Assembly: GCA_021324775.1 (NCBI GenBank)
Contig: JAJPIM010000044.1
Span: 62,001 to 126,000 of the forward strand
From: Gemmatimonadota bacterium
GTDB lineage: Bacteria > Gemmatimonadota > Gemmatimonadetes > Gemmatimonadales > Gemmatimonadaceae
Reading direction: 5' to 3'
Length of the DNA: 64,000 bases
The position numbers and the translations under genes are program-made. The notes under the pieces were generated by a model that ran no database searches, had not been told where the DNA came from, and saw nothing but the letters and a program-made list of their open reading frames with translations. Shown in pieces: positions 17,319 to 26,659 of the stretch (its first letter is position 1; each line of letters starts with the position of its first letter).

Positions 17319-18824
17319 TTACCGGTGGCCGCCGCCATGTCCGCCGCCACCGCCGTGTCCGCCACCACCACCGCCGCCATGTCCGCCGCCGCCGTACGAA
17401 CGGCCACCGCCGCCGGAGGCACGCACGGTTCCGCCGCCCCCTGGCCGCGGGCCTTCACGGACACCGCCTTCTCGCATGCCGCCTTCGCGCATGCCGCCTT
17501 CGCGCATGCCGCCTTCGCGCGGCCCCATGTTCTGCGGCGCCGGCTCGACTCGGCGTCCAATCGCGCCACCCGTCGCTCGCTCACCCGATGGGCCAGCGTA
17601 CCGCGACCCGCCGAACGACCCTTGGCCCATTCCGCCGGCGTGCGGGACCCGCTCCGCCATCGCCGGCCCGCGGCCCGACATCGCACCGCCCGCTGCCGCG
17701 TCACCGCGTACCACGAGCCGCCCCGAGCCAGGCCGCGCGACCGGACCGGCCGCCTGCACATGCCGGAAGACCGTCCCACCGCCAGCGTTGCTCGCGAATC
17801 CGCCGCGGAAACCGCCCGCGCCGATACCGCCGCGCGACGTTGTCAGATGCGCGTTCGCGAACACCGCGGCACCACGTCCCGCGAACACCTGGCCGCGACC
17901 ACGGAACCCGATCGGAGGCCCGCCCACGAAGGAGTGCCCGGGGAAAAACGTGCGTCCAGGGAAGAACGGCCCGCCGAACCCGAAGCCGAAGCGTCCGGGG
18001 AAGAACCCGCCCCCGAAGCCAAACCCGAAGCCAAACCCGAACCGGGGGCCGAAGCCGAAGCCGAACCCGAACGGCGAGTAAAACCACGGGTCGTAGAACC
18101 ACGGATCGTATGCGAACCCGTACCCCGGACCACACATCCACGGATCGCAGTACGGCCCGTAGCCGTAGCCCCCGTAGCCGTAGCCATAGTACGGATAGGA
18201 ATATCCGTCGTAGTCATCGGCCGGCGGACCCTCGCTGTACATATAGGTGCCACGAGTCCGGTCGCGCGGCGAGGTCACCGTGTAGTTGACCAGATCGTAG
18301 TCGAAGCGGCCACCCGATGCCGACATCGCCTGGACGACATTCGTGAGCACGCCCTCGGCATTCTGCCCGCGAGCCGTGTCGGGAAACGCGCTGGCATTCC
18401 ACGCGCTGCCGCCGCTGGCGAATTGATCGAACTTGAATGGATCCTTCGAGACGGCCGCATACACCGTCCCCGTGCCGCGCGTCGCGGCCACGACGAAGCT
18501 GCCGTCCGATGAGTGCGAGCGAACGTCGAACTCCTCGCCGCCGTGTACGAAGTCATCGTCCGCGGGAGTCTCCGGGTACAGCACGGTCACGCGCCCGTCA
18601 GGATCAGCTCGCAACACGACCAGATACGAGTCGTCCCGGACGCGCACTCGCACGCGAGCCCGGTCGCCAGCATCGAACACGTTCTGGCTGTTGAGTGTGA
18701 CACGTACCGCGGGCTCGTCGGCAACCCCAGCCGATCCGGCGCCGCTGGTCGCGCTCCCCACACCAAGCGCCGGCGCGACCGCCACCGAGCCCGTCAGGAA
18801 TGCCCCAAGCAATGCCGAGATCAT
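17319..18824 (-). CDS. DUF4384-type exported protein with Gly/aromatic-rich C-terminal half
   Basis: 501 residues from the ATG at 18824, chosen because GGAGG lies five bases upstream; an in-frame ATG at 18836 is possible. A signal peptide (MISALLGAFLTGSVAVAPALG) leads into a DUF4384-like domain (about 35-170: AVRVTLNSQNVFDAGDRARVRV, DSYLVVLRADPDGRVTVLYP), a fold often found on surface proteins of Gemmatimonadota and related phyla. The rest is low complexity: YGYGYGGYGYG, FGFGFGFG, Arg/Gly-rich and finally Gly/His-rich. A 15-bp tandem repeat (17466-17520) encodes repeated MREGG units. Envelope location is likely; a self-assembling or adhesive role is speculation. It follows the FecR/DUF6600 gene on the same strand by ~120 bp. 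Confidence 0.8.
   Translation of the reverse strand: MISALLGAFLTGSVAVAPALGVGSATSGAGSAGVADEPAVRVTLNSQNVFDAGDRARVRVRVRDDSYLVVLRADPDGRVTVLYPETPADDDFVHGGEEFDVRSHSSDGSFVVAATRGTGTVYAAVSKDPFKFDQFASGGSAWNASAFPDTARGQNAEGVLTNVVQAMSASGGRFDYDLVNYTVTSPRDRTRGTYMYSEGPPADDYDGYSYPYYGYGYGGYGYGPYCDPWMCGPGYGFAYDPWFYDPWFYSPFGFGFGFGPRFGFGFGFGFGGGFFPGRFGFGFGGPFFPGRTFFPGHSFVGGPPIGFRGRGQVFAGRGAAVFANAHLTTSRGGIGAGGFRGGFASNAGGGTVFRHVQAAGPVARPGSGRLVVRGDAAAGGAMSGRGPAMAERVPHAGGMGQGSFGGSRYAGPSGERATGGAIGRRVEPAPQNMGPREGGMREGGMREGGMREGGVREGPRPGGGGTVRASGGGGRSYGGGGHGGGGGGGHGGGGGHGGGHR
17466..17520. repeat. 15-bp tandem repeat in the DUF4384 gene
   Basis: About 3.7 copies of a 15-bp unit (GCCTTCGCGCATGCC) run in frame and encode successive GMREG units on the minus strand. 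The copies are nearly identical, which points to recent duplication by slippage. Confidence 0.85.
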
Positions 18825-18918
18825 AGACGCCTCCATCACCTGCTCGAGAGAGTGGACTACAACAACGCTACGTGATACCCCGAATCGTCGCCAATGTCCC
18901 ACCGCATCGCACGGCTGT

Positions 18919-18958
18919 CCGCACCGTTACCTGTCCTTCTGCACCGCTACCTGCCCTT
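18919..18958. repeat. 20-bp imperfect tandem duplication
   Basis: Two adjacent 20-bp copies (GCACCGTTACCTGTCCTTCT and a copy with two mismatches) span the stop codon of the FecR/DUF6600 gene and the spacer after it. Probably a recent slippage duplication. Confidence 0.6.
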
Positions 18959-20845
18959 CTCTTGCTTGTCCGGCTTCTCCGCCTGCCGCGGCCGCGGCGG
19001 CGGCGGCTTCTTCGTGACGCGCGGCTTACTACTAGTAACAGTCCCGTTCTTCGGCGCACCGTTCCCCTGCACCGTCGGACCATTGGAGCTGGTTGCGCTC
19101 CCGGTCGCGCCAGCGGGCTTCCCGCCATCAGCGCTGCCGTTCGCCCCAGCCGGCGTCGCGCCGGGCCTGCCGGCTGACGGAGGCACGCGGATCGCCGCCG
19201 TTACCCGGTTCGGCGGACGTGCCACTCCATTCGTCTGGGCCTGAGACGTCGCCGCGACGCTCGCACCCGCTGGACGAGGCGTACCCGCCGGCTTGGCAGC
19301 GGCCAGCCGGTACAGGCTCGTGTTCGCGCGCGCCAGTGCCGGCGTGCTCTGACGGATCTGCGTCTCTTGCGCCGGCGCCAGCGGTCTGCCGCCGTTCGCT
19401 GCCAACGCTTGCTGCTTCGCCGCAAACGGAATCGGTGTTGGCGGCGGCGCCACTTTCGCCACGACCGCTCGGGTCTCCAGCGCCGACGGCGGCGCCCGCA
19501 ATGCTCCGCCCTCAGCCGAGACTCCCAGACTCGACCGCGTCGGCACCACGCCGGGCGACGCCGCCACGACAGCCGACGTCTGCATTTCATGCGTCACCGG
19601 CATCGGCGCCAACTGCACCGGGCGGGCGCTCGCGAACGCACTCCCCGATGTCGCCATCATCGCTCCCGGCGCCATACGGTTCCGGTACTGGACATTGGTC
19701 GTGTTGTTGTTGATCACCGTCACGTTCGTGATGTTGGTCACGTTCGTAACATTCACCTGTCGTACATACGTCGGACTGACCGCGTACGCTGGCCGATAGA
19801 CTTCCTGCGGCCCGAGCGCGAACCACGCGACCGCCCCTCCCGCGGCGACCACCACGCCGGCCCCCGGCCGCGGACCCGGGCCACCGCCAACGAACACGAC
19901 GAGCGCCGGCGCGTAGTACGGATGGGGAGCGATGGGCCCCGGAATCCAGCCCCATGCTCCACCGATGTACGCCCAGCGTCCGTAGTGATATGGCGCGTAC
20001 CCCCACGGCGCGTCATCCACCCACGACCAACCCCAGGGGTCCACCCACACCCAGCGACCGGTGTGGTACGGCGCCCAGCCCGGTGCCTGGTTCGCCGGCA
20101 CCCACACCTGGCCGTAGCCATCCACGTACCGCCACTGCCCGTATTCGTCGAGATCCTCGTAGCCGGGCATCTCGCGCGACACGTAGCGCGCCGACACCGC
20201 GTTGTCCTCGTGCACGTCACGGCTCACGCACCACTGGTCCCACGAATCCGGCGCCGGTGCGTCGGTCAGGTTGTACGTCGGCGACTCCGTTCCCGAGATC
20301 GACGCCTGCTGATGCGCGTTGACGGAGAACGACGACCCCGCGGAGGTCACCGCGGCGTTGCCCGACCACACCGACACCGACGTGGTCGCACCGTCCGCCC
20401 CCACATCCACGCGATATTCGCCGGCCTGGCCGATCGACACGGCACCATTCGGTGTGTCGATTTCGTAGACCTGGCCATTGTCCAGGTTCCGCACCCGGAT
20501 CGTCATCGAGCCCTGCGCGAGCCGCATCTGCAGGGTATTGTCATCGACCGATGTGAAATCGAGCTCGGTCTGCGAATTGATGCGAACCGCGGCCGACCCG
20601 ACATGCACCTCAGCCCGCGAATCGTTATCCGCCCACAACCGGTCCCCCGTCGTCAACGGCCGATTCGGCACGGCTGGTGCCCACTCGTCGCTGCCCGCAG
20701 GACGGAACGAGACGGATCCAGTCATATAGTTCAGCCGGCCAACACGGGCCGGAGGATCGGCGTCAAGCGTGCTCGGCGCCACAACGCCCAGCACACCCGT
20801 CGTAGCGATCGTCATCAATGCGGTATACCACACGTTTCGTTGCAT
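18947..20845 (-). CDS. FecR-domain and DUF6600 exported protein
   Basis: 632 residues. Signal peptide (residues 1-30), then a FecR-like domain (about 35-190: VGRLNYMTGSVSFRPAGSDEW, EVHVGSAAVRINSQTELDF, TPNGAVSIGQAGEYRV). Next comes a Trp/Tyr-Pro-rich DUF6600 region (about 215-320) with repeated WAPYHTGRWVWVDPWGWSW and YAPYHYGRWAYIGGAWGW motifs, then an Asn/Thr/Val-rich stretch (VTNVTNITNVTVINNNT). The C-terminal third is Ala/Pro-rich and ends in a Lys/Pro/Arg tail. FecR domains are otherwise periplasmic sigma-regulator modules; here the protein looks like a secreted wall-associated or surface protein. Upstream neighbour, on the other strand, is Kup. Exact role unknown. Confidence 0.85.
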   Translation of the reverse strand: MQRNVWYTALMTIATTGVLGVVAPSTLDADPPARVGRLNYMTGSVSFRPAGSDEWAPAVPNRPLTTGDRLWADNDSRAEVHVGSAAVRINSQTELDFTSVDDNTLQMRLAQGSMTIRVRNLDNGQVYEIDTPNGAVSIGQAGEYRVDVGADGATTSVSVWSGNAAVTSAGSSFSVNAHQQASISGTESPTYNLTDAPAPDSWDQWCVSRDVHEDNAVSARYVSREMPGYEDLDEYGQWRYVDGYGQVWVPANQAPGWAPYHTGRWVWVDPWGWSWVDDAPWGYAPYHYGRWAYIGGAWGWIPGPIAPHPYYAPALVVFVGGGPGPRPGAGVVVAAGGAVAWFALGPQEVYRPAYAVSPTYVRQVNVTNVTNITNVTVINNNTTNVQYRNRMAPGAMMATSGSAFASARPVQLAPMPVTHEMQTSAVVAASPGVVPTRSSLGVSAEGGALRAPPSALETRAVVAKVAPPPTPIPFAAKQQALAANGGRPLAPAQETQIRQSTPALARANTSLYRLAAAKPAGTPRPAGASVAATSQAQTNGVARPPNRVTAAIRVPPSAGRPGATPAGANGSADGGKPAGATGSATSSNGPTVQGNGAPKNGTVTSSKPRVTKKPPPPRPRQAEKPDKQEKGR

Positions 20846-21049
20846 GTCAGTGCCTCCGGCTACTCTACCATTAGCAAGGGCTGGTCCCAGGAATCCTTCC
20901 GATAAGCAGACGACTCATGAACCAGATAAGTCATTACATTGCTTCCGCTTACCAAATACCGTCCTGGCCAGCGCAGGTGCCGTTCGCCCCACCGGTGCGC
21001 TCTGGTCTAGACTCTTGGTGACCTCCCAAGGGGACACCACATCTCCCGG

Positions 21050-23041
21050 ATGACCCTGCCGGCCACGAGACCGATGGGCGAACCCATGGACTCCGGGCAG
21101 GATGCCGCTGAGCCCGGCTCCAGACCCTCCGGATTGGACCAGCGCCCACCCGCAAGCAGGCCCGGCGGCAAAGCAGCCACCAAAGGCGGCCTCGCGCTCG
21201 CCCTCGTCGCCCTCGGCGTCGTGTACGGCGACATCGGCACGAGCCCGATCTACGCGCTCAAGGCGTGCTTCGCCCGGGAATACGGACTCGCCCCGACCGC
21301 GGTCAACGTGTACGGGGTCGTCTCGCTGATTATCTGGGCGCTCACGATCACCGTCAGCATCAAGTACGTCGCGGTCGTCATGCGCGCCGACAATCACGGC
21401 GAAGGCGGAATCCTCGCGCTCCTCGCCATCATCCGCGGCGACCGCGATGCCCCGCTGCCGCGCCGCCGCCTCTATCTGGTCGGCCTCGCCCTGTTCGGCG
21501 CCGCGCTGCTCTATGGCGATGGCGTCATCACGCCCGCCATCTCGGTGCTGAGCGCGGTCGAAGGGCTGCACGTCGCATCGCCGCGGTTCGCCGGGCTCTC
21601 CGTGCCCGTGAGCGCCGCGATTCTCTTCGCGCTCTTCGCCGTACAGCGGTTCGGAGTGCGCCGCGTCGGCAGCGTGTTCGGGCCGGTGATGCTCCTGTGG
21701 TTCCTCACGATCGGCACCTTCGGCGTGATGGCCCTCGCCCACGACCCGATGATCCTGCGCGCGATCGACCCCTCATACGGCGTCCGCTTCTTCATCGAGC
21801 ACGGCGCGCATGGCTTCGTGATCCTCGGCGGCGTGGTCCTCGCCGTGACTGGCGCGGAAGCGCTGTACGCGGACATGGGATACTTCGGGTCGGGACCGAT
21901 CCGCTGGGGATGGTTCGGCCTGGTGTTCCCGGCGCTGCTGCTCAATTACGCCGGGCAGGGCGCCCTCCTGCTGCAGGATGCGTCGGCAGTCGCGAACCCG
22001 TTCTTCCTCCTGGCGCCGCGGATGCTCCTCTATCCCTACGTCGTGCTGGCCACGATCGCGACGATCATCGCGTCGCAGGCACTCATCTCCGGCGTCTTCG
22101 TACTCACCAACCAGGCGATTCAGCTCGGCTACGCTCCGCGGCTGACGGTCATCCATACGTCGCGCACGCCGGAGCACGTGTACATGCCCGCGATTAACCG
22201 CGTGCTGATGCTCGGCTGCCTGCTCCTCGTGGTGACCTTCCGGTCGTCGGACGCGCTCGGCGCCGCGTACGGGATCGCGGTGACGGGTACGATGGCGATC
22301 ACGACGGTGCTGTTCTACACGATTGCCCGCACGCAGTGGGGATGGTCGCGCGCCCGCGTCGTCCCGCTCTGCGCCGTGTTCCTCGCGGTCGACGGCGCCT
22401 TCCTCGGCGCCAACGCTCTCAAGATCGCGCACGACGGCTGGGTGCCGCTCGCAATCGCCGCGACCGTGTGGATCCTCATGACCACGTGGGCCTGGGGCCG
22501 CGAGCGCCTCGTCGCATTCCGGCGCCAGAACGCGGTCCCGCTTACCGATCTCCTCGCCCGGCTCGACCGCGAGAAGATCCCGCGCGTCCCCGGCACGGCG
22601 GTGTTCCTCACATCGCATCCCGACGGCGCACCGCGTGTCCTCATGCGTCAGCTCGACTACGCCCACGTCCTCGCCACACACGTCGTCCTGCTCCGGATCG
22701 TCTTCGAGGAACGCCCCTGGGTCCGCGGCCGGGACCGGATCTCCATCACACCACTGGCGCAGGGATTCGTGCGCGTCGTCACCCGCGTGGGATTTCTGCA
22801 GGAGCCCGACCTCTCCGCGGTGCTCGCCGAATGCCGCCTCGAGCACGTCGCATTGGCCGCCGAAGACACCGTGTTCTACATGAACGCCGAACGCCTGATC
22901 CCGAAACCCGAGAGCAACCCGTTCCGGCGCTGGCGGAAAGCACTCTTCATCGTGCTCCTGCGCAACTCACGCGCAGCCCCGGACTTCTTCGGCCTGCCCG
23001 CTGACCGCGTGGTGGAAATCGGCGAGAAGGTGCCGTTCTAG
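21050..23041 (+). CDS. kup: Low-affinity potassium transporter Kup
   Basis: 663 residues. The N-terminal family signature VVYGDIGTSPIYALK is followed by twelve predicted membrane helices, including ADNHGEGGILALLAII, GDGVITPAISVLSAVEGL and GYFGSGPIRWGWF, and the usual C-terminal cytoplasmic domain ending in EIGEKVPF. It is a K+/H+ symporter of the inner membrane. The N-terminus before the first helix is long (~45 residues); the ATG at 21050 lacks a strong ribosome site, and in-frame ATGs at 21074 and 21086 are possible starts. It is divergent from the FecR/DUF6600 gene. I see no c-di-AMP riboswitch in the 204-bp leader. Confidence 0.95.
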   Translation: MTLPATRPMGEPMDSGQDAAEPGSRPSGLDQRPPASRPGGKAATKGGLALALVALGVVYGDIGTSPIYALKACFAREYGLAPTAVNVYGVVSLIIWALTITVSIKYVAVVMRADNHGEGGILALLAIIRGDRDAPLPRRRLYLVGLALFGAALLYGDGVITPAISVLSAVEGLHVASPRFAGLSVPVSAAILFALFAVQRFGVRRVGSVFGPVMLLWFLTIGTFGVMALAHDPMILRAIDPSYGVRFFIEHGAHGFVILGGVVLAVTGAEALYADMGYFGSGPIRWGWFGLVFPALLLNYAGQGALLLQDASAVANPFFLLAPRMLLYPYVVLATIATIIASQALISGVFVLTNQAIQLGYAPRLTVIHTSRTPEHVYMPAINRVLMLGCLLLVVTFRSSDALGAAYGIAVTGTMAITTVLFYTIARTQWGWSRARVVPLCAVFLAVDGAFLGANALKIAHDGWVPLAIAATVWILMTTWAWGRERLVAFRRQNAVPLTDLLARLDREKIPRVPGTAVFLTSHPDGAPRVLMRQLDYAHVLATHVVLLRIVFEERPWVRGRDRISITPLAQGFVRVVTRVGFLQEPDLSAVLAECRLEHVALAAEDTVFYMNAERLIPKPESNPFRRWRKALFIVLLRNSRAAPDFFGLPADRVVEIGEKVPF

Positions 23042-23070
23042 CACGATGCCGCCGCGCACCTGTCCTGTCT

Positions 23071-23136
23071 TCTTCTACTTTCTACTTTCTACTTTCTGTT
23101 TTTCTACTTTCTACTTTCTGTTCTTCTACTTTCTAG
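23071..23136. repeat. Heptameric TTTCTAC tandem array
   Basis: A polypyrimidine tract built from repeats of TTCTACT, interrupted twice by TTCTGTT-like units, fills part of the spacer between the convergent kup and SusC-like genes. It is related in sequence and period to the array at 53329-53391. Confidence 0.85.
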
Positions 23137-23195
23137 TCCGGCCGGCCCCGACGGATGCCGCCACCACCTCTGTCCCATCATCACACACACCGTGG

Positions 23196-25991
23196 CTAGT
23201 AGCCGAGCGTCACGCGAACAACGAGATACCGCGGCTGCGGAATGACCGTGTACGAATAGACAGGATCCGCGTTGCCGTCGGTGTTGATCTCGGGATCCGT
23301 GCCCTTATACGGAGTCCACAACCAGAGATTGCGCGCGACGAGCGAGATGGCGGCTGATGTCGTGCGCAATACTCGCGCGATGCCCGGACTCGCATTCACC
23401 GTGAACGACAGCTCGCGGAATCGCACGAACGACGCGTCTTGCACCGGGCCGGAGTAAGTCTCGGCGATGTTGTTCGCGTTTTCGACCGCGATCGCCTGTG
23501 CCTGCTCCGCCAACGGCGTACGCGGGTCGGCCGACGCGCGGGACGTCCCGAAGAGAAGCTGGTCGCCAAACACCGGGTCGATCAGCCCGTTCCCGCCCTT
23601 GTAGTCGATCAGGGCTCCAATGCGAAATCGGCCCCGAAGGAGCGAGATCGTGTTCTGCAATCCCGCTCCACGCGTTGGCACCGAGCTGCCCTGGTCGGCG
23701 GGAGCGCTCAGACGAACTTCATTCGGCTCGATCACGCCGTCGCCGTTCGCGTCGCGATAGGTCAGTTTCGATTGCGAGATCGCGTAAAGTGCGTGTCCGG
23801 GTGACACGAGGTATCCAAAGGGAGCCTCTGACGCCGCCTCAGGTCCGAGCGATTCGACGCGATTCTGATTGCCCCACGCATTCACCGTGAGATCCCACCG
23901 GCTTGCTGGCGTGCGGACCGCGACAACGTCCAGCGTCAGCTCGATACCTCGATTGCGGACAGATCCGGAATTCAGAAACTCTTCTTCATCGAAGCCTTCG
24001 GGATCCTCAAAGACAAACGGTAATGCCATGTCATCGATGGTCCGTTGATAGATGGTGGCGCCCGCCGAGATGCGACCCCGCTCGGCGTCGATCCCTGTTT
24101 CCGCCTCGTGCACGTATTCCATCCCCGCCGGCCGGGGAAAGAGGAACGGACCGAACGGCGCGGCGAAGAACTGGCTGCGCTCCGCCTGCACCGCCGCGCT
24201 TTGGATGATCGGCAGATCTGCACTCACGCCGTAGGCTGCGTGCACTCGCACGATATCCGTCCCGTGCTCCCAAGGAGTCCACGACGCAGCGACCCGTGGA
24301 AAGCCCTGGGTACTCTTACCGAGCAGCCCGTGCGGCCCCTGAGCATGCACCGCTCCGGTCAGTGTCACGCGCCCGTCCCACGTGACGGTCTGCTCGAAGT
24401 ATGCACCCCGCTGAATCGCATCGAGCTTCGGGAAAAACTCCGAAAGGGAGGCCGCCGAGTCGGGAAAGGGTTGGCCAGTAGGGAATAAACCGGTCCTTGC
24501 TGTGTCGATTTGCCGCTGCTCCCGGTATTGGACGCCAGCATCCGAACGGAGCACCCAGGTACTCCCGGCCGGGAGGGAAGCGCTCACACCCGCGTCTCCA
24601 GTGTATTCGTCTCCCGCAACATGTTCCGTGGTTTCGCTGCTGATCTGGCAGAAGGGCGGGTTGCACGGCCCGAATCCCGGCTCGAGATCTTCGGAGTGGC
24701 TGTCCGACCTGTCCGCCCCCGCCGCGAAGTGCATCGCGACGGACGACACCGGCCGCAGCGTGGCGGTCGCGCCGTATGTGTACCGTTCCACCCGGTCGGC
24801 CGCCTCGTCGGCGAATGTGATGCTTGGCCGCGCGATTCCTCCCGTCCCCCATCCGGCGTTTCGCGCCCCGCTTGCCAGAACGACATCCCCCGCAAGCGCT
24901 GCGTCACTGGACGTGCGGTGCACGCCTCCCATCGTATTGCCGAAGACGGAGATGTCCCCGTATTCGCCCAAATCCGCGCCGAGCGTCCCACGAAGATTCG
25001 TGCGATCGAGAGAGTTCGGATGCTGTTGCCCCGCCAACGGGGCGTGCCCGAACTGTGTTTCGAAGTCGGGTAGTTCTGATGCTGGCATCTGAAGTATGCC
25101 CATCTCGCTCTGGCGGTCGCCCGACACGAAGTAACGCCCCGGGCCGACCCCGCCCCCGACCTGCAGGCCGAACCGATCGCGAGATCCGTTCGTGAATGGC
25201 GTTGCAGCCGCATCGCGGAGTGGTGAATAGTGCGTCACGCTATCGATGACGCATGAGTGTGCAGCCTGCTCCCAGATTGCGCAGTAACTCTCGCCGCCGC
25301 CGCCAACCGGATGACCCCACGGCATGTAGTTGTCTTCCACGCGCGGAGCGGGCGGGCTGAGTACACCGTCCTCCGCGTACGCGCTCCAGTGCGGCGCCCC
25401 CGCGTTCGGGCGGCGTGTGGTCACGAGCACGACCCCGTTCCAGGAATCGAGGCCATATTGTGTCGTCGCAGCCGGCCCGGTGAGCACGTCGACACGCTCG
25501 ATCTCGTTCGGGCTCAGGTCTTCGAGGCGCCCCATCTGAAGTGGTCCGGGGGTAAAGGACACCGGCTGCCCCGTTACGCCCGCCCGGCTGGGATCAGCCG
25601 CGATGCGCACACCGTCGAGGTACACCACCGGATCACTGCCGGCAATGATCGACCCGCCACCGCGAATGATGATCCGCGCACCGCTCCCGCTCATCCCGCC
25701 GCCACTCTGCACATCGACACTGGGGAGCCGCGCGGTCAACAGATCGGTGAATTGAAAGATCGGCGCGGTCGGCACGATCGAGTCCGCCCGGATCGTGCCG
25801 ATATACGCCCCCACCTGAAGCCGCGGGAGCCACGCGCCGGTCGCGGGAACCGAGTCGCCCCCGAAGCGTCTGACCGCAGTGTCGCTGGCAAGGGAGTCAG
25901 GCGCCTGCCCGCGTGCGCCAGTCCCACACAGCGGGACGACAGCGCCCGTCATCAACGCGGACCAGGCGATCCAGCGGGCCGGCGCGATCAT
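23196..25991 (-). CDS. SusC/RagA-like TonB-dependent receptor
   Basis: 931 residues from the ATG at 25991, which has AGAGG five bases upstream; the open frame continues upstream into the toxin gene and is rejected. Signal peptide, then a plug domain (FQFTDLLTARLPSVDVQSGGG, ARIIIRGGGSIIAGSDPVVYLDGVRI, RVDVLTGPAATTQYG) with the SusC-type DPVVYLDGV motif, and a long barrel ending RYLVVRVTLGY. No carboxypeptidase-like N-terminal domain and no SusD partner is present next to it. SusC-like proteins import oligosaccharides or peptides across the outer membrane; the substrate here is not evident. Monocistronic, with the toxin gene 97 bp upstream. Confidence 0.92.
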   Translation of the reverse strand: MIAPARWIAWSALMTGAVVPLCGTGARGQAPDSLASDTAVRRFGGDSVPATGAWLPRLQVGAYIGTIRADSIVPTAPIFQFTDLLTARLPSVDVQSGGGMSGSGARIIIRGGGSIIAGSDPVVYLDGVRIAADPSRAGVTGQPVSFTPGPLQMGRLEDLSPNEIERVDVLTGPAATTQYGLDSWNGVVLVTTRRPNAGAPHWSAYAEDGVLSPPAPRVEDNYMPWGHPVGGGGESYCAIWEQAAHSCVIDSVTHYSPLRDAAATPFTNGSRDRFGLQVGGGVGPGRYFVSGDRQSEMGILQMPASELPDFETQFGHAPLAGQQHPNSLDRTNLRGTLGADLGEYGDISVFGNTMGGVHRTSSDAALAGDVVLASGARNAGWGTGGIARPSITFADEAADRVERYTYGATATLRPVSSVAMHFAAGADRSDSHSEDLEPGFGPCNPPFCQISSETTEHVAGDEYTGDAGVSASLPAGSTWVLRSDAGVQYREQRQIDTARTGLFPTGQPFPDSAASLSEFFPKLDAIQRGAYFEQTVTWDGRVTLTGAVHAQGPHGLLGKSTQGFPRVAASWTPWEHGTDIVRVHAAYGVSADLPIIQSAAVQAERSQFFAAPFGPFLFPRPAGMEYVHEAETGIDAERGRISAGATIYQRTIDDMALPFVFEDPEGFDEEEFLNSGSVRNRGIELTLDVVAVRTPASRWDLTVNAWGNQNRVESLGPEAASEAPFGYLVSPGHALYAISQSKLTYRDANGDGVIEPNEVRLSAPADQGSSVPTRGAGLQNTISLLRGRFRIGALIDYKGGNGLIDPVFGDQLLFGTSRASADPRTPLAEQAQAIAVENANNIAETYSGPVQDASFVRFRELSFTVNASPGIARVLRTTSAAISLVARNLWLWTPYKGTDPEINTDGNADPVYSYTVIPQPRYLVVRVTLGY

Positions 25992-26088
25992 TGGGACCTC
26001 TAGGGGAAGGCCGCGAGGCTCGAATTGTGGGAGCGGCCTCAACCGGCGCCCAGATATATCGCCGGGCACCGGGCTGGTCAAATCGTCG

Positions 26089-26640
26089 CTACGGCGCGAA
26101 GTCAACCCCGTACCGCTGCGCCACCGACGCCAACCATTGGCGATCGTCGTCGAGATCCGCCGACCCCACCACTTCAACGGCGTCCGACGCCCTGTCGAAC
26201 AGCGCCACCGACAACTCACCATCGTCGTGCCGGGACCGATAGATCAACCCGTCGAAACAGTCCGGCCGCGCCCAGATGCCATCCGCCGCCTCCCGGGACC
26301 GCGGATAGTCGTCGCCGGTCGTCGCCACCGCAGTGACTCCAGCGCGCGCCAACCCGGGCCCGTGCAACACAACGAGCGCCACCGGCCGCCGAACCCGAAC
26401 GCGCGTCAGCCGGCGCGACCGGAGCTGACGCATCGTGATGTACTCCACACCCGGATCGCGCAAGAAAACCTCCGCGAATGACGCCTCGCGGGTCGTCCCC
26501 AAATAGGCGATGTGATATCCACCACGTGGAGCATCGAAGCGGTGGCGCGGCGACCCACCCGGCCCAGGGCCAAAAAACACGGGCGCATCCTCTCGCCAGT
26601 GGATGCGCCACCAGATCGTGTCCGCCGCGATCCGCTCCAC
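26089..26640 (-). CDS. RES-domain toxin (predicted NAD+-degrading)
   Basis: 183 residues from a GTG at 26640. The name-giving RES residues can be placed: Arg34 in HRFDAPRG, Glu57 in SFAEVFLR and Ser136 in GLIYRSRHDDGELSVALF, with Tyr46 in IAYLG. Characterised RES toxins such as MbcT of Mycobacterium tuberculosis and the Photorhabdus/Pseudomonas homologues remove NAD+ by phosphorolysis or hydrolysis and stop growth when free of antitoxin. The gene lies 19 bp after the Xre/MbcA/ParS-like antitoxin gene, so the two are co-transcribed. The usual order antitoxin then toxin is kept. Length is standard for the family, with no sign of decay. Confidence 0.88.
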   Translation of the reverse strand: MERIAADTIWWRIHWREDAPVFFGPGPGGSPRHRFDAPRGGYHIAYLGTTREASFAEVFLRDPGVEYITMRQLRSRRLTRVRVRRPVALVVLHGPGLARAGVTAVATTGDDYPRSREAADGIWARPDCFDGLIYRSRHDDGELSVALFDRASDAVEVVGSADLDDDRQWLASVAQRYGVDFAP

Positions 26641-26659
26641 GAGCGGCGCGCGTATGATG

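Noticed and set aside
20846-21049. A c-di-AMP (ydaO-type) riboswitch before kup
   Set aside because: No conserved core or hairpin arrangement was visible in the 204-bp leader.
23071-23136. A CRISPR-like array
   Set aside because: The units are 7 bp with no spacers, no cas genes are present, and the composition is a simple polypyrimidine repeat.
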